Part shown: positions 37,433 to 46,112 of the stretch, one piece after another
How positions within the stretch are numbered: the stretch's first letter is position 1
Layout of the letters: every line of letters begins with the position of its first letter
NCBI RefSeq assembly: GCF_000691505.1
Contig: NZ_JMIP02000021.1
Coordinates: 1-64,000 of the forward strand
DNA length: 64,000 nt
Source: Halostagnicola sp. A56
GTDB taxonomy: Archaea; Halobacteriota; Halobacteria; Halobacteriales; Natrialbaceae
Direction of reading: 5' to 3'
Made by a program: the position numbers and the translations under genes
The notes under the pieces: model-generated
The model's database searches: none
Told to the model about the DNA's origin: nothing
What the model saw: only the letters and a program-made list of their open reading frames with translations

Positions 37433-37574
37433 ATGAGCATTGGAAATGATCTCGACCAGATGGACCCCGTAAAACGAGACATTATGGAAGCAACATATAA
37501 AGCCGTAAGTGAACACGGATACGGCGATCTGACAATCCAACACATCGCCGACGAGTTCGAAAACAGCAAGACAC
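37433..37574 (+). pseudogene. TetR-family regulator, truncated after its HTH
   Basis: The first 47 codons (MSIGNDLDQMDPVKRDIMEA, then YGDLTIQHIADEFENSK) are the DNA-binding half of a TetR repressor of the haloarchaeal type. Homology stops at 37574, exactly where the duplicated amt promoter block begins. The ligand-binding domain is gone. Intact relatives usually control the neighbouring permease, so loss of this regulator could leave the AI-2E gene unregulated. Confidence 0.82.
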
Positions 37575-37720
37575 TTACTACTCCGAAACTCCCCATACGT
37601 TCGTCCACCTTGACTCGATTTTCACTCATGATTTTCCTCCAAATCACGTTTGAGGTGCATGCTCCTGTATAATATAAGGGTTAGCGTTTACGAGCGTCTA
37701 TTAATCAAGTGTAATAGTTC
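37575..37720. repeat. 146-bp direct repeat, copy 2: transplanted amt promoter and leader start
   Basis: Identical to 15493-15638. It contains the amt TATA box, GGAGG and the leader ATG (at 37629 on the minus strand). Beyond codon 18 the leader frame runs into antisense tetR sequence, giving a chimeric 73-codon ORF ending at 37408. If the promoter is active here it would transcribe the minus strand, antisense to the tetR remnant and the end of the AI-2E gene. Confidence 0.92.
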
Positions 37721-38099
37721 CATCCGTCCGAATCTAGAGGTGATTTAATCTGTATAAGGGTATTGAAACGGCCGAATTTTTCGGCTGGTGGTTATACAGT
37801 GACCATTCGTCAACCGGATCTCCCGACGGTCGACGGAGACTGCGACGCCACTGCAGGCTAGAAACCCGTTTTATCCGCCCGCGCGCGGCAGGTATTGCCA
37901 CGACCTCCGTGACCGGGACAACGCGTGACCGTTCGTCGAAACTGGTCGGATCGAAACCGCCGCTTCGATCCGTGCGACGCTCCGTTCGATCACGTTTTCG
38001 GGTATATCGCCAGATACGGCCGCCGTTCGTGTCCTCCCCGCCAAAATTGTAGTTTCGGATCCGGAACGCAATCGCGCTCGAGCGGACGCCTCGATTGTG
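37721..38099. other. 379-bp intergenic region downstream of hemB and the transplanted promoter
   Basis: No gene supported. GCCGAA (37771-37776) and TTCGGC (37780-37785) form a short stem with a T-rich loop. The sequence just right of the repeat border (CATCCGTCCGAATCTAG) is not found elsewhere in the window; it may be original DNA that followed the tetR gene. Confidence 0.45.
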
Positions 38100-39122
38100 T
38101 CACTCCTGAAGTCGGGTGGCGACGTCCTCGGCGAAGTAGGTCAGGATCAGATCGGCACCCGCGCGTTTGATCGAGAGCAGCGACTCGAGGGCGACTTCCT
38201 CGAGCTCGAGCCATCCCTTTTCGGCGGCGGCGTGGAGCATGGCGTACTCGCCCGAGACGTTATAGGCGGCGACGGGGTGGTCGAACTCCCGACGCAGATC
38301 GGCGACGATATCGAGGTACGGGAGCGCCGGTTTGACCATCAGCACGTCCGCGCCCTGCTCGACGTCGAGTTCGACCTCCCGGATCGCCTCGCGGGCGTTC
38401 GCGGGATCCATCTGGTAGTGGCGGCGGTCCCCGAAGGATGGCGTGCCGTCCGCCGCGTCGCGGAACGGCCCGTAAAAGGCGCTCTCGTACTTCGCGGCGT
38501 AGCTCATGATCGGGACGCGTTCGAACCCGGCCTCGTCGAGCGCGCCGCGAATCGCCCCGACCATGCCGTCCATCATGCCACTCGGCGCGATCATATCCGC
38601 CCCGGCTTCAGCGTGTGAGGTCGCTATCTTCTCGAGGCGCTCGAGGGCCGCGTCGTTGTCGACTGTCGTGGTCGCCTCGTGGCCGGCGACGGGCTCGTCG
38701 ACGCCTCCGTTCTCGCCGCGAAGTTCTTCCTCGAGCGGGCCGCAGTGGCCGTGGTCTGTGTACTCACAGAGACAGACGTCGGTGACGACGTACGCGTCGG
38801 TCTCGCTCGTGATCCGCCGGGTCGCCTCCTGAACGACGCCGTCTTCGGCCCAGGCGCGCGTCCCCTCGGGATCTTTCGATCGCGGGATTCCGAACAGCAT
38901 GACGGCCTCGACGCCGGTCTCTCTGACCTCCTCGACGCGAGCTACGGCCTCGTCGATCGGGACGCGCTCGTGGCCCGGCATCGATTCGATCGGGACCCGT
39001 TCGTTCGTCGTCGCGTCGACGAATACCGGGGCGATCAGGTCCGACGGCTCGAGGCTCGTTTCGCTCACCAGCGGCCGAATTCGATCCTGGCGAAGCCGCC
39101 GCGGACGATGAGTAAGCTCCAT
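38100..39122 (-). CDS. hemB: delta-aminolevulinic acid dehydratase (porphobilinogen synthase)
   Basis: HemB condenses two 5-aminolevulinates into porphobilinogen, feeding HemC at 10-11 kb. In the 340-residue protein the zinc site is [13 protein letters not shown] (about 119-131), and the two Schiff-base lysines lie in [18 protein letters not shown] (about 205) and [11 protein letters not shown] (about 260). ATG 39122 matches the family start ([11 protein letters not shown]); an in-frame ATG at 39182 is less likely. Confidence 0.95.
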   Translation of the reverse strand: MELTHRPRRLRQDRIRPLVSETSLEPSDLIAPVFVDATTNERVPIESMPGHERVPIDEAVARVEEVRETGVEAVMLFGIPRSKDPEGTRAWAEDGVVQEATRRITSETDAYVVTDVCLCEYTDHGHCGPLEEELRGENGGVDEPVAGHEATTTVDNDAALERLEKIATSHAEAGADMIAPSGMMDGMVGAIRGALDEAGFERVPIMSYAAKYESAFYGPFRDAADGTPSFGDRRHYQMDPANAREAIREVELDVEQGADVLMVKPALPYLDIVADLRREFDHPVAAYNVSGEYAMLHAAAEKGWLELEEVALESLLSIKRAGADLILTYFAEDVATRLQE

Positions 39123-39251
39123 GTCTGCACATTCGTCGGGCCGCGCAAAAGGGATGCGTTCGCCGCGATCTGTCGCCCGCATCGCGATCGGAACCGTTCA
39201 CCTCGTACGATAATTTTCACTTCACACGACTGTTTTCGCCTCACATGCGGT

Positions 39252-39635
39252 TCAATCCTCGCGTGCGGGTGGCGTTCGGCTCACGATCCGCCCGAACAGA
39301 TCCCTGTTGTCCGCCACCCGTCGGTAGAGCGGTTCTCGAGCGCCTTCGGTGCCCGGAAACCGACGGAAGGCGACCGCGAGGTGTCGGGTGGGGGTCTCGA
39401 GTCGCGTGCCGATCTCCTCGATCGCTTCGCCACAGGAGTAGACGCCCTCCTGTGTGAGGAGGTGGGCGCACTCCTCGTAGTCCGCGGGGAGTCGGGCCAG
39501 TTGATCGGGCGTGAGGTCTCGAAAGCCGACGAGTTCGAACTCGCCGCGTTCGGCGGCGAACTCCGCACACCATGTACAAAAGCCACAGTCGTCGTCGAAG
39601 ACCAGCCGCGGCGGGGCCGATTCGGGCGCGGTCAT
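39252..39635 (-). CDS. DCC-family thiol-disulfide oxidoreductase-like protein
   Basis: A 127-residue thioredoxin-fold protein of the DCC family (DUF393), named for its motif: LVFDDDCGFCTWCAEF at about 11-26 contains D-x-C-x-x-C plus a third cysteine. A fourth cysteine pair lies at CAHLL and YSCGEAIEEI. LAVAFRRFPGTEGAREPLYRRVADNRDLF is the conserved C-terminal helix. Probable redox function, substrate unknown. Confidence 0.85.
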   Translation of the reverse strand: MTAPESAPPRLVFDDDCGFCTWCAEFAAERGEFELVGFRDLTPDQLARLPADYEECAHLLTQEGVYSCGEAIEEIGTRLETPTRHLAVAFRRFPGTEGAREPLYRRVADNRDLFGRIVSRTPPARED

Positions 39636-39821
39636 ACGGGCTATCGAACTCGAATTGGCAAAAACGTTGAGCCGGGAACGGGCACTCGAACGCGCTCGTT
39701 CGACGGGGCGGTCCGCCCGTGTATCGTCGGTTCACAGCCGTCGCTCGAGATAGTGTTAGTTGCGCTATACGCCAGCGAATGCTACCCCTTCTGACGATTC
39801 GCCTGCGTGTACAGGAACATA

Positions 39822-40182
<361 letters not shown>

Positions 40183-40208
40183 CACCGATCTCGCTTTCTC
40201 GTCTCTTC

Positions 40209-40373
40209 TTACTCGGCGCGGTCGACATCCACGCGCTCTTTGAGCGCCTCGAGGCCGTCGGCCTCGGCGAGTTCCTGCAACCGCTCGCGGAAGTGTTCCT
40301 CACAGAGGCCCACTCTGAGTCCGTCGGACTCGGCTGCGAACGCGGCTTCGCGGTCGCAGTAGTGGCAATTCAT
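40209..40373 (-). CDS. small zinc-finger-like protein (DUF6757-like, 54 residues)
   Basis: A 54-codon gene too small for usual ORF cut-offs. It begins MNCHYCDREAAFAAES with a CxxC pair, and GLCEEHF supplies a third Cys and a His, so a single zinc site of the type C-x2-C-x17-C-x2-H is likely. The rest is an amphipathic helix (RERLQELAEADGLEALKERV). Small proteins of this kind are widespread in Halobacteria; I associate this one with DUF6757 with moderate confidence. It converges on the ferredoxin gene. Confidence 0.7.
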   Translation of the reverse strand: MNCHYCDREAAFAAESDGLRVGLCEEHFRERLQELAEADGLEALKERVDVDRAE

Positions 40374-40431
40374 ACCCGTTCGTTTGGGCCGAACGACATT
40401 GAAGCCTCCGCTCCCGGCTGAAAATCCCGTT

Positions 40432-41208
40432 TCAAGCTGGTATTTCCAGATCCTGATACTCTTCGGCGGTCAGCCCGGCGACGCCCAATCGGTCGTCGTG
40501 GGCGTCGCTTCCGCCGGTGACAGCAAGCGCGTTGGTCTCGATCGCCCGCTCGACCGGCTCGAGATCGACGGGAGCGCCATAGGGGTAGTGCAACTCGACG
40601 GCGTCTAAGTCGGCCGTCAGCGCGAGGGCCCGCTCTGGATTCGGGTACCGGAGCGGATGGGCTAGCGAGACGATCGTCGCGGCCTCCGAGAGGAGCCGTT
40701 GGCCGCGCTCGAACGACGGGATCTCCCGCGGCACGAAACACGGTCCGCCGCCGCCGATCAGCTCCGTGAACGTCCCGTCGTAGTCGTAGTCGGTGTCGCC
40801 GTGGTCCGCGACAGCGCGAGCGACGTGCGGTCGGCCAAAACCGTCCCCGACAGTGACGCCGAGGTCGACGCCGAGTCGATCCTCCACGCAGTCGACGATC
40901 GCCCGCCCGCGCTCGCGACGATTCGTCTGGATACCCTCGAGCATCGCCTCGAGGTCCGGCGTGGGCTCGAGTCCGTACCCGAGCAGGTCGACGCGTAAGC
41001 CGTCTCCCGTCTCGACGCGGAGTTCGATCCCGTGGACGATCGTCACGCCGTCGCGTTCGACCACCGGTTCGTCGAAGGGCTGGCGTCGATCGTGATCGGT
41101 GACTGCGACGACCTCGACGTCGTTTCTGCGGGCGGCCTCGGGCACGGCCTCGAGTTCTACTCCCCCGTCCGAGCGGGTCGTGTGGACGTGGAGATCGGCG
41201 TATGGCAT
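40432..41208 (-). CDS. PHP-domain phosphoesterase (RNase AM/TrpH-like)
   Basis: A 258-residue PHP protein. Metal ligands lie in YADLHVHTTRSDGGVE (about 3-18), VAVTDHDRRQPF (about 35-46), the HGIELRVE block, SLAHPLRYPNPER and TGGSDAHDDRLG (about 233-244). The compact size with all five motifs matches 3',5'-nucleoside bisphosphate phosphatase / 5'-3' exoribonuclease (TrpH/YciV) relatives. Distinct from the PHP gene at 6.2 kb. Substrate unproven. Confidence 0.85.
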   Translation of the reverse strand: MPYADLHVHTTRSDGGVELEAVPEAARRNDVEVVAVTDHDRRQPFDEPVVERDGVTIVHGIELRVETGDGLRVDLLGYGLEPTPDLEAMLEGIQTNRRERGRAIVDCVEDRLGVDLGVTVGDGFGRPHVARAVADHGDTDYDYDGTFTELIGGGGPCFVPREIPSFERGQRLLSEAATIVSLAHPLRYPNPERALALTADLDAVELHYPYGAPVDLEPVERAIETNALAVTGGSDAHDDRLGVAGLTAEEYQDLEIPA

Positions 41209-41404
41209 ACTCGTTTCGAGTCGCCCCGGTCCTAAATCGGTTTCTCACGACCGCGAGCTTGCCTTCGACGCCGCGGACCGGTCGTGTTCTAGGACGACTT
41301 AGGCATATAATCTCTACCGCCCTCCTAGAGAACGTTTATGGACAATGTTTATAATTATCGTTCACCCAGGTTAGGGTGTAATGTTGCGCAATGGCACCGG
41401 CGAG

Positions 41405-41668
41405 ATGATCGACACACACGAGTATCCCGCGACGACCGAAGAAATGATCGAGGCCTACGGGGACCGCACGCTCGAGCTCCCGAACGGCTCCGAATCCGTC
41501 GAGGAGGTACTCGCGCGCCTCGATTCGGAAACATTCGAATCTTCCGAGGAGGTCCGCTTTGCGGTCTACTCCGCCGTGAGCAAGAAGGCGATCGGCCGCG
41601 TCGGCTACAGCGATCGCGACCCGACGCCGCTGGGAAGCCCGTACGCGCCGGAACAGCTGTCGTTCTGA
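41405..41668 (+). CDS. conserved haloarchaeal protein, DUF5789-like
   Basis: An 87-residue acidic protein (from ATG 41405: MIDTHEYPATTEEMIEAYGD). The block TLELPNGSESVEEVLARL and the C-terminal AVYSAVSKKAIGRVGYSDRDPTPLG are typical of a haloarchaeal family (DUF5789). An upstream in-frame ATG at 41381 is also possible. No catalytic motif; function unknown. Confidence 0.72.
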   Translation: MIDTHEYPATTEEMIEAYGDRTLELPNGSESVEEVLARLDSETFESSEEVRFAVYSAVSKKAIGRVGYSDRDPTPLGSPYAPEQLSF

Positions 41669-41737
41669 GACGACCCGTTCCCGCGTTCGCGGTTCGATTG
41701 GTTCAGTTTTGTCGAGCGCCGTACCCTGCAGCCACAC

Positions 41738-42145
41738 TCACTTCTCTACGATTCGTTCGCGGTCGGGCGGAGCCTGATTTCCGTCCTCGGTTTCGAGAAG
41801 TCGCTCGAGACGGCGTTGAAACGCCTCGTCACTGAGCTCTCCCCTCGCATAGCGCCGGCGAAGCGTTTCGACCGGGGTCTCGGTCGCCTCGTCCGTTTCC
41901 CGTTCGCCACGCGGGTTCGCTCCCGGGGCCGCGTTCGCCTGTCGGACGACTCCGCGCGTCAACTGTCCTGCGATGGTGAGGGTCGAAATGCCGATCAGGT
42001 GAACCAGGAGCCCCGCCGCGACGTTGCTGCCCAATCCGATGAGCCCGACTACGAGTGCTGGTACACCAACCAACGCGGCGACGATGGCGACAGCGGTTCG
42101 GCCGGCGGGACTGTTCGGCGCATATTGGTGAACCAATTGATACAT
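41738..42145 (-). CDS. small membrane protein with C-terminal SHOCT domain
   Basis: A 135-residue protein. Two hydrophobic segments (TAVAIVAALVGVPALVVGLIGLG and VAAGLLVHLIGISTLTIAG, about 17-60) are followed by an acidic linker and a SHOCT-type helix pair near the C-terminus (LRRRYARGELSDEAFQRRLE, about 100-120). ATG 42145 is chosen because the upstream part of the ORF (to 42349) has no halophilic composition. Role unknown; SHOCT tails are thought to mediate protein contacts. Confidence 0.75.
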   Translation of the reverse strand: MYQLVHQYAPNSPAGRTAVAIVAALVGVPALVVGLIGLGSNVAAGLLVHLIGISTLTIAGQLTRGVVRQANAAPGANPRGERETDEATETPVETLRRRYARGELSDEAFQRRLERLLETEDGNQAPPDRERIVEK

Positions 42146-42315
42146 CGTTTCTATTGTGACGATTTCACTACAAAAGCTTCCGGGAAGCGGGTCGGCCACC
42201 GTACTGAACGGAAAACGGCTCGACTCACTCTGACTCGCTTCGCTCTCGAACTGACCGGAAGACTCGAGCAACCCGGTCACCGGCGCTCGAGTGCTCACCG
42301 AGGATCGAAACTCAC

Positions 42316-42471
42316 CTAGAGATTGGGCGAACCGACCTGACAGCCACACGGCGAGCAGATGTGCTCAGTCGGCCCGTGACTCGTGACTCGAGTAACTGGC
42401 GTATCACACCGCGGACAGCGCGGCAGAAACGACGGTTCGCGCTCGTCTTCGGTCGGTGACTGGTCGCTCAT
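42316..42471 (-). CDS. 51-residue zinc-finger protein
   Basis: A small gene found by reading below usual cut-offs: MSDQSPTEDEREPSFLPRCP then RCDTPVTRV and later HICSPCGCQVGSP. The pair CPRC and CSPC(GC) form a classic two-knuckle zinc ribbon separated by about 17 residues. Haloarchaea encode many such CPxCG-related micro-proteins, some of which affect growth or biofilm traits. Function here unknown. Confidence 0.68.
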   Translation of the reverse strand: MSDQSPTEDEREPSFLPRCPRCDTPVTRVTSHGPTEHICSPCGCQVGSPNL

Positions 42472-42539
42472 AGACACCTCGAGCGCAGTTTTTTGGGCGC
42501 GCCAGCTAGTTGATAACGGTACGGCTGTCGTGCGAGACG

Positions 42540-42547
42540 TTTATATC
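42540..42547 (+). promoter_or_regulatory. TATA box of the candidate RNA gene
   Basis: TTTATATC is one of the best archaeal TATA boxes in the window. Counting 25-27 nt downstream gives a transcript start at 42568-42571, exactly at the first base of the first hairpin of the RNA described next. No ORF follows. Confidence 0.65.
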
Positions 42548-42568
42548 TCGGTAGAATCAACGCAAACA

Positions 42569-42675
42569 TGGTTTCAACCCTATCCGGGTTAGAAACCGCG
42601 CCTCGGGTGCTATGACACCCGGGGCATTTCAGCGCATGCCCCTCGCGGCTGATTGAAGCGCGGTTTCTATCTTGT
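42569..42675 (+). ncRNA. candidate structured non-coding RNA, about 105 nt, unknown class
   Basis: Starts where the TATA box at 42540 predicts. Hairpin 1: GGTTTC+AACCC (42570-42580) pairs with GGGTT+GAAACC (42586-42597), one bulged A. Alternative helix: GAAACCGCGC (42592-42601) pairs perfectly with GCGCGGTTTC (42658-42667), 10 bp, mutually exclusive with hairpin 1. Inside the alternative helix are CGGGTG/CACCCG (42604-42621, loop CTATGA) and GGGGCAT/ATGCCCC (42621-42642). A T-rich run (TCTATCTTGTTTGTT) follows and could be a terminator. No reading frame with haloarchaeal composition covers it, and I do not recognise tRNA, C/D, H/ACA or riboswitch cores. Confidence 0.6.
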
Positions 42676-42841
42676 TTGTTGTCGGGTGGTCACTTATACT
42701 ATTGGGATTTATGACTGCAGAATCGCGCGGGTTACACTCTCGATCAGCGGCATTCGTGCAGGTAGACGGGCGGTGGGCTCTGTTGGACGTCTTCTCGGCT
42801 AACGAGTCCTGCTGAGCTCGTATAAGTGGCAAATCCCACTA

Positions 42842-43150
42842 CTACGCTTCGGCACCTTGCTGCGATCGAATTCCGCCGATAACTGTACCGACTCCGACGA
42901 GAAAGAGGATTCCTCTGGTGAGTGGACTCCAGCCGTCGAGGAGAACCGCGGTAACGAGAGATAGTGCTCCGAGTCCAGCCATCACGTATCCGAACTTCTC
43001 CGGACGGGCGGCAATGATGAGAATACCGAGTCCCGTAAAGACCGGATAGAGGCTGATAATTCCCATCTCATAATATATCTGTCCGACAATACCGAGAGCG
43101 AAGGTCAGCAACGCCAACCCGATCCACGGATACTGCCATCGTTCCACCAT
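42842..43150 (-). CDS. small four-helix membrane protein
   Basis: A 102-residue protein with four hydrophobic segments (about 8-24, 29-46, 53-70, 76-93) and short polar loops, ending in a polar tail RSQQGAEA. No charged pore residues or known motif. The gene is more AT-rich than the core genes around it. Function unknown. Confidence 0.65.
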   Translation of the reverse strand: MVERWQYPWIGLALLTFALGIVGQIYYEMGIISLYPVFTGLGILIIAARPEKFGYVMAGLGALSLVTAVLLDGWSPLTRGILFLVGVGTVIGGIRSQQGAEA

Positions 43151-43307
43151 TATTGAATCTAGATTGGCATACTGAAATAATATGTCTTCTGGAACTCCCG
43201 TCTTCGGTGTCGTGATCGAAATAGTCGTAATCGACCTACTCGGTATTCTCGTCTCTTGAAGATTGATTGATCGGTACGTTCATTGTTCAACAGATTGTTG
43301 TTTCATC

Positions 43308-43538
43308 ATGGACGAGCATATCGGGCTTCGGATTTATGCGGCGGCCTACATTACCGCCGGAGTGATCATCGGTGGCGTGGGGTCGTTTTTCGGCGCAATC
43401 GGCAGTGCCAGCCCCGATATTCTGCCGACTATCCTTGCCTTCGCCGCTTGGGCCGCGTTCTTTTTCGTCGCCGTCGTGGTCGCTCTCAAGGGCGTCGTCG
43501 TATTACTCGAGGAAATCGTTCAGGGGACGGGAGAATGA
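43308..43538 (+). CDS. small two-helix membrane protein
   Basis: A 76-residue protein with two hydrophobic helices (YAAAYITAGVIIGGVGSFFGAIG and FAAWAAFFFVAVVVALKGVVVLL) separated by a short loop SASPDILPT. ATG 43308 is the first Met that leaves no charged extension. It is in the same stretch as the other small membrane protein but on the opposite strand. Function unknown. Confidence 0.6.
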   Translation: MDEHIGLRIYAAAYITAGVIIGGVGSFFGAIGSASPDILPTILAFAAWAAFFFVAVVVALKGVVVLLEEIVQGTGE

Positions 43539-43970
43539 GGATGCGCTGATCCTGTTGGGTACACCACTGAAACTTTTCCAACGCGTATCGAAATCCTGCA
43601 GACTAACATTCTCGAGAGCGCGCTCAATCGAGAAACTCTTTGTTAACTTGTCTTTCCGCCTTTTAAAAGTTACTCTCCGAAACCGACTGAAACGTGTTCA
43701 CTCGCCGATGGGTATTGGGAGAAGTTAACAGTTCGTGTTTCGGTATTGGTCACCGATACGTTCGGTCTCGCTGGAAAGAACGATTCTGAATCGCCGTGGA
43801 TCGTGTCTCGAGTGGCCACGCAGCGAGACTCGAAAATGATCCACGCGGGCGGTCGAACCGGTCACGTCGCCAGTGGAGTGAAGAGATACGCACGTTCCTG
43901 TACATCGTCGGTGATCCGCGCCGGCAATACCGTAATCTGTTTATCGGCCGGGCAAGAATCCGCCGCTGTT
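43539..43970. other. 432-bp region upstream of purA without a supported gene
   Basis: No gene supported. A palindromic CTTTTAAAAG (about 43659-43668) could be a TATA element, but it is over 300 bp from purA. GTATTGGTCACCGATAC (about 43743-43759) is a nearly perfect inverted repeat. The frame of purA stays open to 43746, but those codons are not family-like. Confidence 0.4.
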
Positions 43971-45335
43971 ATGACCGTCACAATCGTCGGGTCGCAACTC
44001 GGCGACGAAGGCAAGGGCGGCGTCGTCGACATCTACGGCGACGCCGTCGACGTGGTCGCACGCTATCAGGGCGGCGACAACGCTGGACACACCGTCGTTC
44101 ACGACGGCACGAAGTACAAACTCTCGCTCGTCCCCTCCGGCGCGATCCGGGGGAAAGTCGGCGTTCTCGGAAACGGTTGCGTGGTCAACCCCGAAACGCT
44201 GTTCGACGAGATCGATACGCTCCGAGAGCGCGGGCTCGATCCGGACGTTCGAGTGGCCGAGCGAGCGCACGTAATCCTGCCGTACCACCGCGCGCTCGAC
44301 GGCATCGAGGAAGACGAAAAAGCGGATCTCGCCGCCGGGACGACAAAGCGCGGCATCGGTCCGACCTACGAGGACAAGGCGGGCCGTCGCGGGGTCCGTA
44401 TCGGCGACCTCCTCGAGCCGGACGTGCTGCGGGAACGCCTCGAGTACGTCGTCCCCCAGAAGAAAGCCCTTGCGGAGGAGGTCTTCGGCAAGGAGACCGG
44501 CGAAGAGTTCGATGTCGAGCATCTCTTCGAGACCTATCGCGAGTACGGCGAGCGCCTCGCCGAGGAGGGGATGACCGTCGACTGCGGAACCTACCTCCAA
44601 GAGCGGATCGACGCCGGCGACAACGTCATGCTCGAGGGCGCACAGGGGACCTCGATCGACATCGATCACGGAATCTACCCTTACGTGACCTCCTCGAATC
44701 CGACCGCGGGCGGCGCGAGCGTCGGCAGCGGCCTCGGACCGACCGTCGTCGGGCAGGGCGACGTGATCGGCATCGTCAAAGCCTACCTCTCTCGGGTCGG
44801 CACCGGTCCGCTGCCGACCGAACTGGGCGGCGTCGACGGCCAGACGCCGGACTACGACGCTACAACAGGTGCCGGCGGCGACGCCGAGGAACTGGCGACG
44901 TACATCCGGGACGAAGGAGGGGAGTACGGCACCGTTACCGGTCGCCCCCGCCGCGTCGGCTGGCTCGACATGCCGATGCTACGCCACGCTGCGCGCGCGA
45001 ACGGCTTTACCGGCCTCGCGATCAACCACATCGACGTGCTCGCGGGCCTCGAGGAAGTCAAGGTCGGCCACAGCTACCGCCTCGACGGCGAAGAAACGCT
45101 CACGATGCCCCCGACCACCGAAGCCTGGGGACGCTGTGAGGCGACCCTGAAGACGTTCGAGGGCTGGTCGGACGTCGACTGGACGGCGGTCGCAGCCGAG
45201 GGCTACGACGCGATTCCCGAAGCCGCCCGCACGTACCTCGAGTACATCGCCGACGAACTCGAGACGCCGATCTACGCGGTCGGCGTCGGGCCGGGCCGAG
45301 AAGAGACCGTCATCGTCGAAGATCCGTACGAGTAG
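43971..45335 (+). CDS. purA: adenylosuccinate synthetase
   Basis: PurA joins IMP and aspartate with GTP, the first committed step to AMP. The 454-residue protein begins TIVGSQLGDEGKGGVVDIYG (P-loop and catalytic Asp, about 3-22), followed by YQGGDNAGHTVV with the catalytic His, TTKRGIGPTYEDKAGRRGVR, LEGAQGTSIDIDHGIYPYVTSSNP and the Asp-binding loop VTGRPRRVGWLD. An acidic loop in VDGQTPDYDATTGAGGDAEE is a halophilic variation. ATG 43971 starts exactly at the family start. Confidence 0.95.
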   Translation: MTVTIVGSQLGDEGKGGVVDIYGDAVDVVARYQGGDNAGHTVVHDGTKYKLSLVPSGAIRGKVGVLGNGCVVNPETLFDEIDTLRERGLDPDVRVAERAHVILPYHRALDGIEEDEKADLAAGTTKRGIGPTYEDKAGRRGVRIGDLLEPDVLRERLEYVVPQKKALAEEVFGKETGEEFDVEHLFETYREYGERLAEEGMTVDCGTYLQERIDAGDNVMLEGAQGTSIDIDHGIYPYVTSSNPTAGGASVGSGLGPTVVGQGDVIGIVKAYLSRVGTGPLPTELGGVDGQTPDYDATTGAGGDAEELATYIRDEGGEYGTVTGRPRRVGWLDMPMLRHAARANGFTGLAINHIDVLAGLEEVKVGHSYRLDGEETLTMPPTTEAWGRCEATLKTFEGWSDVDWTAVAAEGYDAIPEAARTYLEYIADELETPIYAVGVGPGREETVIVEDPYE

Positions 45336-45358
45336 TCGGTCGAGAACTCTTTTGGGAG

Positions 45359-45784
45359 TCAGGCCTCGAGAATCTCGATCAGGTTCCCCTCCGGATCGCG
45401 AAGAAACATGATCGTCGTCCCGCTCGCGGTCGTCTGCGGACCGCTCAGTCGCTCGGCGTCGTCGGGGATCGAGTCTGCGAACGCCTCGAGGTCTGCGACC
45501 GCGAAACTGACGTGGGCCGCTCCCGGCTGATTGATCGATTCCGCCCGACTCGCCGACGCCTCCGGTTCGTACTCGACGAGTTCGAGTCTGATGTCCCCGC
45601 TCTCGGACTCGAGGTGGACGAACGAGCCGGCCGCGTTGGGCACGTCGACGGCCGCCGCGAAGGCAGCTCCGGAGACGCTGAAGGTGTCGACGACGGACAG
45701 ACCGAGGACGCGCTCGTAGAACGAACGAACCGTCTCGAGATCCCGTACCGTGATCCCGACGTGGTGTGTGCGCAGTACTGACAT
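45359..45784 (-). CDS. VOC-superfamily (glyoxalase/dioxygenase-like) protein
   Basis: A 141-residue protein with paired beta-alpha-beta-beta-beta modules: VLRTHHVGITVRDLETVRSFYERVLGLSVVD in the first and HVSFAVADLEAFADSI in the second. Metal-ligand positions fit His near residue 7, Glu in RLELVEYEP, His in AAHVSF and Glu in NLIEILEA. Substrate is unknown; the family covers glyoxalase I, dioxygenases, and methylmalonyl-CoA epimerase. Converges on purA. Confidence 0.85.
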   Translation of the reverse strand: MSVLRTHHVGITVRDLETVRSFYERVLGLSVVDTFSVSGAAFAAAVDVPNAAGSFVHLESESGDIRLELVEYEPEASASRAESINQPGAAHVSFAVADLEAFADSIPDDAERLSGPQTTASGTTIMFLRDPEGNLIEILEA

Positions 45785-45917
45785 CGGGCCCTACTGGGTC
45801 GACGCGAAAGAAGTGTCCGTCGAAACGCCCGCCGATTCGGCCCTCGCGGTCGCCCCGCAAGCGCGCCGATCGATCGGTTTCCCGAAACCTTTTGCTCTCG
45901 GCCGACACCCTTCAACT

Positions 45918-46112
45918 ATGAAGGAGTCGCTGCTTGAGATCCTCTGCTGTCCGCTCGATAAACACGATCTGGAACTCGAGGATGCCCAGTACGACGGCGA
46001 GGAGGTCGTCTCCGGCGACCTCGTCTGCTCTGAGTGTGGCCAAACCTACCCCATCGAGGACGGCATCCCGAACCTGCTGCCACCGGACATGCGCGAAGAG
46101 ACGCCAGCGTAG
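45918..46112 (+). CDS. Trm112-family methyltransferase activator
   Basis: A 64-residue zinc protein: LLEILCCPLDKHDLELE at the start and LVCSECGQTYPIEDGIPNLLP at the end give two Cys pairs and the PI.DGIP signature. In archaea and eukaryotes Trm112 partners activate several SAM-dependent methyltransferases acting on tRNA, rRNA and the release factor. The stop TAG is followed immediately by a GTG start of the next gene. Confidence 0.88.
   Translation: MKESLLEILCCPLDKHDLELEDAQYDGEEVVSGDLVCSECGQTYPIEDGIPNLLPPDMREETPA

Noticed and set aside
42571-42596. GTTTCAACCC...GGTTAGAAAC looks like a palindromic CRISPR repeat
   Set aside because: It occurs once; no array of repeats and spacers exists nearby. 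It is better explained as the first hairpin of the RNA candidate.
42592-42667. Hammerhead ribozyme (GAAAC near CTGATTGAAG)
   Set aside because: The required order CUGAUGA - stem - GAAA - stem - cleavage site is not met.
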